Assembly: GCA_903873185.1 (NCBI GenBank)
Contig: CAIQNN010000010.1
Location: 36,546 to 100,545 of the forward strand
Direction of reading: 5' to 3'
Source: an uncultured Actinomycetes bacterium
GTDB taxonomy: Bacteria > Actinomycetota > Actinomycetes > Nanopelagicales > Nanopelagicaceae
DNA: 64,000 nt
The notes beneath the pieces are model-generated. The model saw only the letters and a list, made by a program, of their open reading frames with translations. It was not told the DNA's origin and did not search any database. The translations under genes were made by a program, and so were the position numbers. Positions 55,646 to 64,000 of this stretch are shown one piece after another. Every line of letters starts with the position of its first letter. The stretch's first letter is position 1.

Positions 55646-57466
55646 ATGTCCAGAGCAGTTGGTATTGACCTAGGAACCACCAATAGTTGCGTCTCCGTTC
55701 TCGAAGGTGGCGAACCCACCGTTATCGCGAATGCCGAAGGCGCCCGAACCACTCCATCGATTGTGGCCTTTGCCAAAAATGGGGAGGTACTCGTAGGTGA
55801 GGTTGCCAAACGACAATCCGTAACCAATGTGGAACGGACGATTCGTTCGGTAAAGCGCCATATGGGTACAACTTGGACCGAAGATATTGATGGCAAGAAG
55901 TACACCCCACAGGAGATCAGCGCTCGCATCTTGATGAAGTTAAAGCGCGATGCCGAGGCCTACTTGGGCGAGACCGTCACCGATGCCGTCATCACCGTTC
56001 CGGCCTACTTCAACGACGCCCAGCGTCAGGCTACCAAAGAATCTGGCGAGATCGCCGGCCTCAAAGTCCTTCGAATTGTTAACGAGCCAACCGCAGCAGC
56101 GCTGGCTTACGGCCTTGATAAGGGCGATAAAGAGCAGACCATTCTCGTCTTCGACTTAGGTGGCGGAACCTTTGACGTCTCATTGCTAGAAATTGGCGAT
56201 GGCGTTGTTGAAGTTAAAGCAACCAACGGCGATAACCACTTGGGTGGCGATGACTGGGATCAATCTCTCGTGGATTTCTTGGTTAAGACTTTCGCGGCCA
56301 AGAATGGCATCGATTTAACAAAAGACAAGATGGCGATGCAACGAGTTCGTGAAGCTGCTGAAAAGGCGAAGATCGAACTTTCATCTTCGGCACAAACTTC
56401 AATCAACCTGCCATACATCACGGTTGATGCCGAGAAGAATCCATTGTTTTTAGATGAGACAGTTTCTCGAGCTCAATTCCAAGGACTAACTGCAGATTTG
56501 CTTGAGCGTTGCAAGAAGCCATTCCAAGCTGTTTTGAAAGATGCTGGAATTCCAATTGCAAATATCGATCACGTTGTTCTAGTTGGCGGTTCAACTCGTA
56601 TGCCAGCTGTCGTTGATCTAGTTCGCGAACTTACTGGTGGCAAGGAACCTAACAAGGGCGTTAACCCTGATGAGGTTGTTGCTGTCGGCGCTTCGCTTCA
56701 AGCTGGTGTACTTCGAGGTGAAGTTAAGGATGTTCTACTTCTTGATGTCACACCACTTTCACTTGGTATCGAAACCAAGGGCGGCGTTATGACTAAGTTG
56801 ATCGAACGTAACACCACAATTCCTACTAAGCGTTCGGAAATCTTCACAACTGCCGATGACAATCAGCCCGCAGTTCAGATTCAGGCCTACCAAGGTGAGC
56901 GCGAAATGGCCGCTTACAACAAGAAGTTGGGCATGTTCGAGTTAACTGGACTTCCACCTGCTCCTCGTGGCGTTCCACAGATCGAAGTAACTTTCGATAT
57001 CGATGCTGACGGAATTGTTCACGTTTCTGCGAAGGATTTAGGAACCGGAAAAGTTCAATCAATGACTATCACTGGTGGCTCCGCGCTATCCAAGGATGAG
57101 ATTGATCGAATGATGAAGGATGCTGAAGCTCACGCCGACGAGGATAAGTCTCGAAAAGAAGAGGCTGAAACTCGTAATACCGGTGAAGCATTGGTCTACC
57201 AAACCGAGAAATTCATCAAGGAGAACGCCGAAAAATTCGCCGAAGGAGAAGCTGCCGAAAAGCGCGCCGAAGTTGAAACCGCTCTCGTTGACCTGAAGAA
57301 GTTGCTCGAAGGTGCCGATTACGCTGGCATCAAGAGCGCAACCGAGAAGGTCTCTGAACTCAGCCAAGCTCTGGGTGCCGCGCTCTACGCTGCTAATGCA
57401 GCTGCCGGCGATTCAGCACCAAAGGCTGAAGATGGCGTCGAAGATGCTGAGATCGTCGAAGAATAA
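55646..57466 (+). CDS. dnaK: Chaperone DnaK (Hsp70)
   Basis: 606 residues. ATPase domain with [25 protein letters not shown] and [12 protein letters not shown]; substrate domain with [14 protein letters not shown]; short lid ending in an acidic EIVEE tail. The ATG is preceded by AAGGAG. First gene of the dnaK-grpE-dnaJ-hspR operon under an HAIR-type operator. Confidence 0.99.
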   Translation: MSRAVGIDLGTTNSCVSVLEGGEPTVIANAEGARTTPSIVAFAKNGEVLVGEVAKRQSVTNVERTIRSVKRHMGTTWTEDIDGKKYTPQEISARILMKLKRDAEAYLGETVTDAVITVPAYFNDAQRQATKESGEIAGLKVLRIVNEPTAAALAYGLDKGDKEQTILVFDLGGGTFDVSLLEIGDGVVEVKATNGDNHLGGDDWDQSLVDFLVKTFAAKNGIDLTKDKMAMQRVREAAEKAKIELSSSAQTSINLPYITVDAEKNPLFLDETVSRAQFQGLTADLLERCKKPFQAVLKDAGIPIANIDHVVLVGGSTRMPAVVDLVRELTGGKEPNKGVNPDEVVAVGASLQAGVLRGEVKDVLLLDVTPLSLGIETKGGVMTKLIERNTTIPTKRSEIFTTADDNQPAVQIQAYQGEREMAAYNKKLGMFELTGLPPAPRGVPQIEVTFDIDADGIVHVSAKDLGTGKVQSMTITGGSALSKDEIDRMMKDAEAHADEDKSRKEEAETRNTGEALVYQTEKFIKENAEKFAEGEAAEKRAEVETALVDLKKLLEGADYAGIKSATEKVSELSQALGAALYAANAAAGDSAPKAEDGVEDAEIVEE

Positions 57467-57468
57467 AG

Positions 57469-57975
57469 ATGAGCGATGACCTAACCAATGGGGCAGAGGG
57501 CTCGGATGCCGAACTCTCTGCCGCTGTTGATGAGGCTCTTGCTGAAGTCGGAGCAGTAGTTGATGAAGTGGCAGTACTAACTTCTGACTTGCAGCGGCTT
57601 CAAGCGGAGTATGCAAATTACCGTAAGCGCGTTGAACGTGATCGCGCTGCGGCCCACGAACTTTCAGTTGCGCTAGTTATTACTGAACTTCTTCCAATCC
57701 TTGATGACTTGGAAAGAGCTGAGCAACACGGCGAACTAACTGGTGGTTTTAAAGCAGTGGCCGATCGACTCACTGCCGTAACTACAAAACTTGGGCTTAC
57801 CAAGTTTGACGATGCCAATGTGCCTTTTGATCCCATGATCCATGAAGCGCTGATGCATTCCACCTCTCCTGACGTCACCGAAACTCTCGCTACTCAAATT
57901 CTGCAACCCGGATATCGATTCAGAGAACGTGTGATTCGCCCAGCGCGCGTCGCCGTCACAGATCCGGAGAATTAA
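57469..57975 (+). CDS. grpE: Nucleotide exchange factor GrpE
   Basis: 168 residues: acidic N-terminus, long dimerisation coiled coil (LTSDLQRLQAEYANYRKRVERD, seen in QRLQAEYANYRKRVERD), and the beta domain with FDPMIHEALMH and LATQILQPGYRFRERVIRPARVAV. Releases ADP from DnaK. Two bases after dnaK and two before dnaJ. Confidence 0.96.
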   Translation: MSDDLTNGAEGSDAELSAAVDEALAEVGAVVDEVAVLTSDLQRLQAEYANYRKRVERDRAAAHELSVALVITELLPILDDLERAEQHGELTGGFKAVADRLTAVTTKLGLTKFDDANVPFDPMIHEALMHSTSPDVTETLATQILQPGYRFRERVIRPARVAVTDPEN

Positions 57976-57977
57976 TA

Positions 57978-58907
57978 GTGGCCGCCAAAGATCTATATGA
58001 GAAGGATCTTTATTCGATCCTTGGCGTTAAAAAGAGCGATGATGCAACTGCAGTTAAAAAACAGTATCGAAAGTTGGCGCGCGAACTTCACCCCGATAAG
58101 ACAAAGGGTGATAAAAAGTTAGAGGATCGCTTCAAAGAGGTCTCCGAGGCTTATGAAGTTCTCTCTGACGATAAAAAGCGCGCCGACTACGACGAGATGC
58201 GATCGGCATTTACCTCCGGTCGAATCCCGCGAGGTGGCCCACAAAACGCTGGCCCAGGTGGGTTTCAAGGCGGAGATTTTGCCGACATGTTTGGCAGCGG
58301 CAATCCCCAAGATATTTTTAGTACCCTTTTTGGTGGCGGTCGCGCCCCGCGCAAAGGTGGCGACATCTCGACCCAAACCTCGATCTCTTTTAGAGACTCC
58401 GTCTTTGGTACCGAACTAAACCTTAAATTGGCCCCCCAAGGTTCAGCTCCCTCAACAATTACGACCCGCGTACCGGCGGGCATTAATGATGGCGCCAAAA
58501 TTAAATTAAAGGGACGTGGCTCCCCAGGTCAAGCTGGTCCAGGCGATCTCTATGTTCAAATAAATGTAATTCCCCACCCAATTTTCTCTCGCAAGGGGGA
58601 GAATTTACATATGGTCCTTCCGGTCACCTTTACCGAAGCGGCGCTTGGCGCCGATATCGCGGTTCCTACTTTAGATGGCGAAGAAGTAACTGTTCGTCTT
58701 GCACCCGGCACTCCAAACGGTCGAACTCTTCGAGTTAAAGGTCGCGGAGTTAAAAAAGGGCATGCAACTGGCGATCTGATGATTAGCGTTGAAGTTCAAG
58801 TTCCACAGCGCCTTGAAGCTAAAGCCAAGAAAGCGCTAGAAGATTTTGCCGAGGCGACCTCGGAATACAACCCTCGCGAAGAATTAGCACAGCGGGCCCA
58901 GGCATGA
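57978..58907 (+). CDS. dnaJ: Co-chaperone DnaJ without zinc finger (CbpA-like)
   Basis: 309 residues. J domain with YSILGVKKSDD, catalytic HPD in ELHPDKTKG; Gly/Phe-rich linker (about 80-120), then directly the two C-terminal beta domains (DISTQTSISFRDSVFG onward). The four CxxCxGxG repeats of type-I DnaJ are absent, so this is a type-II (CbpA-like) protein in the dnaK operon slot normally held by zinc-finger DnaJ. GTG start; overlaps hspR by four bases. Confidence 0.93.
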   Translation: MAAKDLYEKDLYSILGVKKSDDATAVKKQYRKLARELHPDKTKGDKKLEDRFKEVSEAYEVLSDDKKRADYDEMRSAFTSGRIPRGGPQNAGPGGFQGGDFADMFGSGNPQDIFSTLFGGGRAPRKGGDISTQTSISFRDSVFGTELNLKLAPQGSAPSTITTRVPAGINDGAKIKLKGRGSPGQAGPGDLYVQINVIPHPIFSRKGENLHMVLPVTFTEAALGADIAVPTLDGEEVTVRLAPGTPNGRTLRVKGRGVKKGHATGDLMISVEVQVPQRLEAKAKKALEDFAEATSEYNPREELAQRAQA

Positions 58908-59299
58908 GCGAAGAAGAGCTACGCGGAAACTCTGAACACTCCGATATCGATCCAGTTTATGTAATTTCAATTGCAGCACAACTATCTGGAATGCACCCGC
59001 AAACTCTTCGACAATACGATCGAATGGGCTTAGTCTCCCCAGATCGAGCCACCGGGCGTGGCCGCCGATACTCGCTGCGCGATATCGCCTCACTTAGAAA
59101 TATTCAACGTCTAGTTGGTGACGGTATAAATCTTGCGGGAATCAAACGAATCATTGAACTAGAAAGTGCCGTAGCCAATATGGCAGTTGAAGTTGCTCAA
59201 CTTCGAATCGAAGTAACTGCCTTACTAGATGCCAATCCACCAAAGTCTTTAGTTAGGCGCGACTCCAGCCATGTGGTTATCTATCGCGATGAGCGCTAA
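58904..59299 (+). CDS. hspR: Heat-shock repressor HspR (MerR family)
   Basis: 131 residues. MerR-type winged helix YVISIAAQLSGMHPQTLRQYDRMGL with SPDRATGRGRRYSLRDI (key parts LSGMHPQTLRQYDRMGL) typical of HspR. The coiled segment and hydrophobic tail VVIYRDER follow. It represses the dnaK operon through HAIR sites with DnaK as co-repressor in Streptomyces. ATGA overlap with dnaJ; its stop overlaps the convergent DUF1501 gene. Confidence 0.95.
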   Translation: MSEEELRGNSEHSDIDPVYVISIAAQLSGMHPQTLRQYDRMGLVSPDRATGRGRRYSLRDIASLRNIQRLVGDGINLAGIKRIIELESAVANMAVEVAQLRIEVTALLDANPPKSLVRRDSSHVVIYRDER

Positions 59300-60531
59300 A
59301 ACCCTTTAATTAAAGGCAATTTTGAACTCCAGCCCGAAATCACTTGACCAACTGGAGTAGATAACACATCCTCGATTACCGAACCGTAAATGTTTCGGAA
59401 ATCGGTGGTTACCGCGAGATCGCCGGAAATTTGTGCCGTTAGTGCTGGTTGATCGCCATAGAAGCCACCATTAATTCGGTTACCTGCCAAGAAAACTGGT
59501 CCTGAAGTTCCGTGGTCGGTTCCATGTGAAGCGTTAGCTTTTACTCGTCGGCCAAATTCGCTGTAGACCATTACAACCACATCGTTTGCTCGGTTAGTGG
59601 CATGAATCTGGCTGAGGAATCTGGTGATTGAATTAGAAACGGTTCCAAGCAGCGCGCTCTGCGCTTTAACTTCATCGGCATGGGTGTCGAACCCTCCCAA
59701 TGAAACGGCCCACACTTTTGTGGGTGAACCGGCTGCGACCAATTTCGCTACGACATCCAATTGCTGCGAGAGTGAACTGTCGGAACCAAAATTGCCGCCA
59801 ACATTTGAGGGCAAATTATCTGGAATCGGTGCCGGGCGTTTAAGAATTGGCGTAACGGTGCTAGAAATTGAAAACAGATCCTTCATCGAAACCGCAGCTG
59901 CTGCTTGTAATCGCGAATCAGAGTTAGAAGGAAGCGATAACCGTTTGCAATCTGTTGCCAGTGAACCAGTCGGGATTACTAACCCACCGAGCGGCAACAC
60001 CGAACCAACTTGCTTTACGCCGGCTAATAGTGGCGGCAATACCGAACCCAAACCGATTGCTTGAAACGGATCGTGTTGCTGCGAATCCAACCAACGACCA
60101 ATCCATCCAGAGCTAACGTGCGCCTTTGGTGAGGCGCTCTGCCAAATTGCCATGGAGGAAAAATGCGAGCGATCGGGTGAGGGGTAACCAACACCTCTGA
60201 CAATCGCCAGTTTCTTTTGATCCCATAGCGATTTAAACCCGGTCATAGTTGCGTTTAATCCTAAATCTTCACCGATTGGTAATACCTGAGTATCTTTTAG
60301 AAGAATGTCGGGTCGTGATGATTTATAAATCGGATCATTAAAAGGAACCACGGTATTCAAACCATCATTGCCCCCGTAGAGAGTTACAACTACGACGATC
60401 GGAGTGCCCAGTGGAAGTGGGCGAGTAACCGCAGCTTTAGCGATATCTGAGATCGAGAGTTGGGTGGCTGTGGCTCCAATTGCTGAAGCCCCGGTAAGTT
60501 GCAGAAATTTCCGTCTGGATATTGTGTCCAT
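59296..60531 (-). CDS. DUF1501 family protein with Tat signal
   Basis: 411 residues. A twin-arginine signal (SRRKFLQLTGASAIGATA) indicates folded export. The mature part shows VVVTLYGGNDGLNTVVPFND, GYPSPDRSHFSSMAIWQSA, SLGGFDTHADE and VVMVYSEFGRRVKANASHGTDHGT; the conserved His/Asp/Glu pattern resembles the alkaline phosphatase/sulfatase fold. Function unknown. Two bases downstream of the DUF1800 gene, a pairing seen widely in bacteria. Confidence 0.88.
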   Translation of the reverse strand: MDTISRRKFLQLTGASAIGATATQLSISDIAKAAVTRPLPLGTPIVVVVTLYGGNDGLNTVVPFNDPIYKSSRPDILLKDTQVLPIGEDLGLNATMTGFKSLWDQKKLAIVRGVGYPSPDRSHFSSMAIWQSASPKAHVSSGWIGRWLDSQQHDPFQAIGLGSVLPPLLAGVKQVGSVLPLGGLVIPTGSLATDCKRLSLPSNSDSRLQAAAAVSMKDLFSISSTVTPILKRPAPIPDNLPSNVGGNFGSDSSLSQQLDVVAKLVAAGSPTKVWAVSLGGFDTHADEVKAQSALLGTVSNSITRFLSQIHATNRANDVVVMVYSEFGRRVKANASHGTDHGTSGPVFLAGNRINGGFYGDQPALTAQISGDLAVTTDFRNIYGSVIEDVLSTPVGQVISGWSSKLPLIKGF

Positions 60532-60533
60532 GG

Positions 60534-61832
60534 TTATCCATTCACTACATATTCGGGGGAACAGATGGCAATTAACGTCGTTCTTGCAGGGTCACCACTG
60601 ACAGTTCGCAGTACTTGCTTTGTTCGTGAGCTCCATTCTGCGATTCCTAACCAATCGGCTAATTGTTGAAAAGGATCGCCAGTCCCATTAATTATTGGTG
60701 AAAGATCGCCTTGTTTAATTAGGAAATCTGCAAAAGCCAAGCGATATTGCGCGCTTGCGGCATTGAGCCACGCCTCGTCATATGGCCAGCCGCCAACATT
60801 TGGCGGGGCGAACGGTACTTGAGCTAACTTGTCCAAATAATTCGTAACTTGCGCCCGATTTTGTAGCTTGGATGGCGTGATTTTTAGGGCTTTAGCAACA
60901 GATACAAACCATTCGACCGGTGACTTAACTTGAGAGTTGAGGGGATCTTTCATAGCCGAATGCGTAGCAACCACTTTAACTGTTGCTGCCAAATCTCGAT
61001 TTGAAAAGGCCGTTGATATCGATGAATCTGGGGCGGTAGTTGAAGTTGAAATAAATCGGAACCAGAGACGGTTGGCGATGAAATTGCTGCAGGCATCTTG
61101 TGAGGCTAATAAATTAACCGCGCTCTGCGGATCAAAGATCGAACTCTTCCCCAGTATTGTCAGTATCGAAGAATCATGTTTGGCAGGGTTGAATGTCGTT
61201 ACCGCACTGGACCGGTTTACGGAGAATCCAGTAAGTGCACGAGCTAGCGCCTTAACATCATCCTCCGAATAATTGCCGACTCCCAAAGTGAAGAGCTCCA
61301 TTAACTCCCGCGCCAGATTTTCGTTAGGCGCCCCTTTTTGATTTTGATTTCCATCTAGCCAATATTGCAAAGCGGCATCTTGCAACATCGTGCTTGCCAT
61401 TTGGTTGAAATTGCCCAACGCATATTTCCTTAAAGTTTCATTTTGAATTTTCATTGCTAGGGCATATTCAACTTTTCCAACCGCAGTTGCCCAATGCCCA
61501 TGCCAAAACCAGGTCATCCGTTCCGTTAAGCCATTGTTAGCCAAGACCATTCGGTCTAGCCACCATGCAACTAGATCCGCATTTTGTGCCCGCATATTTT
61601 GAGCGAAGGTAACTGCGGCTGGGGTATTTGGAGTTGGAAACGGACCGAGATCAGTTGGTGCCGGATCTACTACGGACTGGAGTCCGAGATCAACGGCCGG
61701 GGGATTCAGGATGGTATTTCTGGCTGCGGTTAATCCCGATGCTACCAACGCGGCGTATTCACCTGGCTTTGGGCCAAAGCCAAAACGGTGAACAAGCCGA
61801 GATATCTCTAGCCGATCGGGGGAAATTGCCAT
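60534..61832 (-). CDS. DUF1800 family protein
   Basis: 432 residues, mainly helical. RLVHRFGFGPKPGEYAAL near the N-terminus, WWLDRMVLANNGLTERMTWFWHGHWAT, NENLARELMELFTLGVGNY and PNVGGWPYDEAWLNAAS are DUF1800 signatures. No signal peptide is visible although its partner has a Tat signal; it may be carried out with it or stay inside. Function unknown. Confidence 0.88.
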   Translation of the reverse strand: MAISPDRLEISRLVHRFGFGPKPGEYAALVASGLTAARNTILNPPAVDLGLQSVVDPAPTDLGPFPTPNTPAAVTFAQNMRAQNADLVAWWLDRMVLANNGLTERMTWFWHGHWATAVGKVEYALAMKIQNETLRKYALGNFNQMASTMLQDAALQYWLDGNQNQKGAPNENLARELMELFTLGVGNYSEDDVKALARALTGFSVNRSSAVTTFNPAKHDSSILTILGKSSIFDPQSAVNLLASQDACSNFIANRLWFRFISTSTTAPDSSISTAFSNRDLAATVKVVATHSAMKDPLNSQVKSPVEWFVSVAKALKITPSKLQNRAQVTNYLDKLAQVPFAPPNVGGWPYDEAWLNAASAQYRLAFADFLIKQGDLSPIINGTGDPFQQLADWLGIAEWSSRTKQVLRTVSGDPARTTLIAICSPEYVVNG

Positions 61833-61876
61833 GACTTAAGTAAAGGGGGATTGCAAGCGTTAGGTAAGGTAAAGCC

Positions 61877-62410
61877 ATGAATTCACATGAAACTCTAAAA
61901 GCGCAGATACTTTCGAAGGCGGTTGTTCACGGGAAGGTCATTTTATCCTCAGGGAAAGAGGCGGAGTATTACGTTGACCTTCGCAGAGTTACTTTGGATG
62001 CCGAAGCAGCGCCACTAGTTGGCGAGGTCATGTTGGAACTTACAAAAGATTGGGATTACGAAGCGGTCGGCGGACTCACATTAGGAGCCGATCCAGTTGC
62101 TACTGCAATGCTTCATGCCGCGGCAAAGAGTGGCCGAAAGCTAGATGCCTTTGTGGTTCGCAAAGCAGAAAAGGCGCATGGATTGCAAAAGAGAATTGAA
62201 GGACCAGATGTTGCAGGTCGTCGAGTACTAGCCGTTGAAGATACTTCGACAACTGGCGGTTCGGTATTAACCGCAGTCGAAGCGCTGCAAGAAGCTGGAG
62301 CAATTGTGGTTGGAGTTGCCGTAATCGTAGAACGCGGCGCTGAACCAAAAGTTACCGCAGCGGGATTTGAATATCGCGCTGCCTATTCCTTAACTGATTT
62401 GGGGTTATAA
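61877..62410 (+). CDS. pyrE: Orotate phosphoribosyltransferase
   Basis: Transfers orotate onto PRPP to form OMP in pyrimidine synthesis, 177 residues. SSGKEAEYYVDLRRVTL, GGLTLGADPVATAM and KAEKAHGLQKRIEG precede the PRPP loop AVEDTSTTGGSVLTAVEAL. It is the short actinobacterial PyrE. Convergent with the DedA gene, eight bases apart. Confidence 0.95.
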   Translation: MNSHETLKAQILSKAVVHGKVILSSGKEAEYYVDLRRVTLDAEAAPLVGEVMLELTKDWDYEAVGGLTLGADPVATAMLHAAAKSGRKLDAFVVRKAEKAHGLQKRIEGPDVAGRRVLAVEDTSTTGGSVLTAVEALQEAGAIVVGVAVIVERGAEPKVTAAGFEYRAAYSLTDLGL

Positions 62411-62418
62411 AACTTTAA

Positions 62419-63051
62419 CTAGCTAAGGTGCTTCTTCGATCGCCACTCTTTGAAAATTTCCCATGCCAATGGCGCGATGGAAAGAATTACGATGACTGCC
62501 ACGATCGGAAGAATATATTTATCTACTGAGCCCTTTAATTTTTCGCCAATTAAATATCCGGTCCAAATAAAACCTTGTGTCCAAACTAGCGCGCTTATTA
62601 CATTCCAAAATAAAAATTTTTGATAAGGCATCTTTAGAATTCCAGCGACCGGATTAACCAGATGGCGAACAACCGGAATGAAGCGGCCCAAGAAAATCAT
62701 CTTTCCGTAGCCGTACTTGTCCATCCATTTCTCGGCTGACTTGAGACGATCCGGATTGAAGTACTTGGAATTTGGTTTATTAAAGAGATTTGCGCCATAT
62801 CGGTGACCGAGGTGATGTCCGAATTGTGACCCCAAAATGGCAAAGAGTGGGGCGCCAATTGCCAAAGCCAAAATGGAGATGTGGACGTGTAGCGCAGCGC
62901 CAGTCCCCGAGGCAGTTACGCCTGCGATGAAGAGCAATGAGTCGCCTGGAAGCCCAATCACGACTGGCAGGCCAGTCTCGACGAAGAGGATGCTGAAGAT
63001 CCCAGCTAAGCCGAAGGAGTTGATCGCGCTGTTGGCATTGAATATATTCAT
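62419..63051 (-). CDS. DedA family membrane protein
   Basis: 210 residues with about five helices. GLPVVIGLPGDSLLFIAG, the reentrant-loop motif GSQFGHHLGHRYGANLF, and FLGRFIPVVRHLVNPVAGILKMPYQKFLFWN contain the family's key Arg and Pro residues. DedA relatives flip undecaprenyl phosphate or phospholipids; which is unknown here. A GAGGAGGAAG ribosome-binding site precedes the ATG. Confidence 0.9.
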   Translation of the reverse strand: MNIFNANSAINSFGLAGIFSILFVETGLPVVIGLPGDSLLFIAGVTASGTGAALHVHISILALAIGAPLFAILGSQFGHHLGHRYGANLFNKPNSKYFNPDRLKSAEKWMDKYGYGKMIFLGRFIPVVRHLVNPVAGILKMPYQKFLFWNVISALVWTQGFIWTGYLIGEKLKGSVDKYILPIVAVIVILSIAPLAWEIFKEWRSKKHLS

Positions 63052-63099
63052 AGAGGAGGAAGGATACCTATTAATTAGGGCTTATTGGAAACAGAGGGC

Positions 63100-63115
63100 A
63101 GGTTATGTGTAACCT
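63100..63115. promoter_or_regulatory. Inverted repeat between dedA-like gene and hppA
   Basis: AGGTTA-TGTG-TAACCT is a perfect 6-bp inverted repeat in the 133-base divergent gap. It could be an operator or a small hairpin; nothing else is recognised in the gap. Confidence 0.35.
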
Positions 63116-63184
63116 TTCGCCCGTTATGTGCCGCTAGCCAAAAGGGCAGCGCATGCTTGCAAAGAGGCAAGAATGGAGTTTTAA

Positions 63185-64000
63185 GTGACAAATTTGGTTC
63201 AAGTAACAGGGTCAAACCTGGTCTACGTCTATGTAGTTCTGGGAATTTCCTTAGTGGCGCTCGCAATTGCGTACGCACTTCGCGCCCAAGTATTGGCCGC
63301 CGATGAAGGTACCGAAAAGATGAAAGAGATCGCCGGTGCCGTTCAAGAAGGTGCCGCCGCATATCTCAATCGACAATTTAAAACTCTCTCCTATTTTGTA
63401 GCGATTGTCTTCGTAATTCTCTTTGCGCTCCCAGGTTCTGGTGAGATTCGCATCGGTCGCTCGATCTTCTTCTTACTAGGAGCGCTCTTCTCTGCCGGCG
63501 TCGGTTACAACGGTATGTGGTTGGCAGTTCGGGCAAACGTTCGCGTTGCTGAAGCCGCCCGACAGAACTCAGCCGAGAAGGCAGTCCGAATCGCGTTTCG
63601 CACCGGTGGCGTCGTTGGTATGACCACTGTTGGTCTTGGTTTGCTTGGCGCCTCACTCGTAGTTGCTATTTATCATGAGAATGCCCCAGCAGTATTAGAA
63701 GGTTTTGGTTTTGGCGCTGCAATGCTCGCGATGTTCATGCGTGTTGGTGGCGGTATCTTCACAAAGGCGGCCGATGTTGGTGCCGACCTAGTCGGTAAAG
63801 TTGAACAAGGTATTCCAGAAGATGACCCACGAAATGCTGCGACTATCGCTGACAACGTTGGTGACAACGTCGGTGACTGCGCTGGTATGGCCGCGGATCT
63901 CTTTGAATCTTATGCCGTTACATTGGTAGCAGCTCTAATTTTAGGTAAGGCTGGATTCGGCGACGCCGGTCTAATTTATCCACTCATTGTTCCAGCAATC
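63185..64000 (+). CDS. hppA: Membrane-bound proton-translocating pyrophosphatase (partial)
   Basis: Uses pyrophosphate hydrolysis to pump protons (or sodium). 272 residues lie before the window edge. After a first helix, VQEGAAAYLNRQF and the active-site loop FTKAADVGADLVGKVEQGIPEDDPRN (key part DVGADLVGKVE), then NVGDNVGDCAGMAADLFES, are diagnostic. The GTG at 63185 has GGAG seven bases upstream. The potassium-dependence residue lies beyond the edge, so subtype is undecided. Confidence 0.95.
   Translation, partial: MTNLVQVTGSNLVYVYVVLGISLVALAIAYALRAQVLAADEGTEKMKEIAGAVQEGAAAYLNRQFKTLSYFVAIVFVILFALPGSGEIRIGRSIFFLLGALFSAGVGYNGMWLAVRANVRVAEAARQNSAEKAVRIAFRTGGVVGMTTVGLGLLGASLVVAIYHENAPAVLEGFGFGAAMLAMFMRVGGGIFTKAADVGADLVGKVEQGIPEDDPRNAATIADNVGDNVGDCAGMAADLFESYAVTLVAALILGKAGFGDAGLIYPLIVPAI

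Overview
The window carries the replication-origin region of a small-genome actinobacterium. The gene order gyrA-gyrB-dciA-recF-dnaN-dnaA / rpmH-rnpA-yidD-yidC-khpB-rsmG-parA-parB, followed by cwlM-trxA-trxB-murJ-DUF6049-mutT4-pcnA and ponA-GT87-rpsF-ssb-rpsR-rplI-dnaB, is the one known from Mycobacterium and other Actinobacteria. HspR with a HAIR-type operator, an EtfD-like protein, a FadE5-like dehydrogenase and a DUF5318 protein agree with this. Base composition looks moderate by eye (not computed), intergenic space is minimal, and stops and starts overlap constantly. That suggests a streamlined freshwater lineage such as the Nanopelagicales (acI), but the lineage is an inference.

Layout. 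1-9724: a catabolic block. On the minus strand are a partial 2-methylcitrate synthase, methylisocitrate lyase, a 3-hydroxybutyrate dehydrogenase and an alpha/beta hydrolase. Divergent from them are a complete branched-chain-type ABC importer and acetoacetyl-CoA synthetase. Together they read as uptake and breakdown of short 3-hydroxyacids, with propionyl-CoA handled by the methylcitrate cycle. 9764-19085 (minus): tRNA-Ala, tRNA-Ile, gyrase, dciA, recF, dnaN and dnaA, with DnaA-box clusters on both sides of dnaA; the 17362-17675 gap is the best oriC candidate. 19395-24026 (plus): ribosome, RNase P and membrane-insertion genes, then rsmG and parAB with two parS sites inside the first codons of rsmG and parA.

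24019-33753: an aminotransferase, a cwlM homologue that has lost its zinc ligands, thioredoxin and its reductase, murJ, a short DUF6049 protein, a Nudix hydrolase, tRNA nucleotidyltransferase and an MFS permease. 33807-40920: cell-wall synthase, a GT87 membrane protein, the S6-SSB-S18-L9 operon and dnaB, whose upstream region holds DnaA-box-like sites. 40917-46440: carbonic anhydrase, an EamA permease, FadE5-like acyl-CoA dehydrogenase, tRNA-Gly(CCC), dcd, lemA and htpX.

46441-55416: two divergent two-component systems. One of them (short KdpD-like kinase plus KdpE-like regulator) is translationally coupled to a KimA-type potassium transporter that carries an extra C-terminal OB-fold. An EtfD-like membrane Fe-S oxidoreductase follows, which fits with FadE5 as an electron outlet for acyl-CoA oxidation. 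55516-59299: the HspR-controlled dnaK-grpE-dnaJ-hspR operon. The right end holds a DUF1501/DUF1800 pair, pyrE, a DedA protein and the start of a membrane pyrophosphatase. No CRISPR array, prophage, insertion sequence or rRNA was seen.
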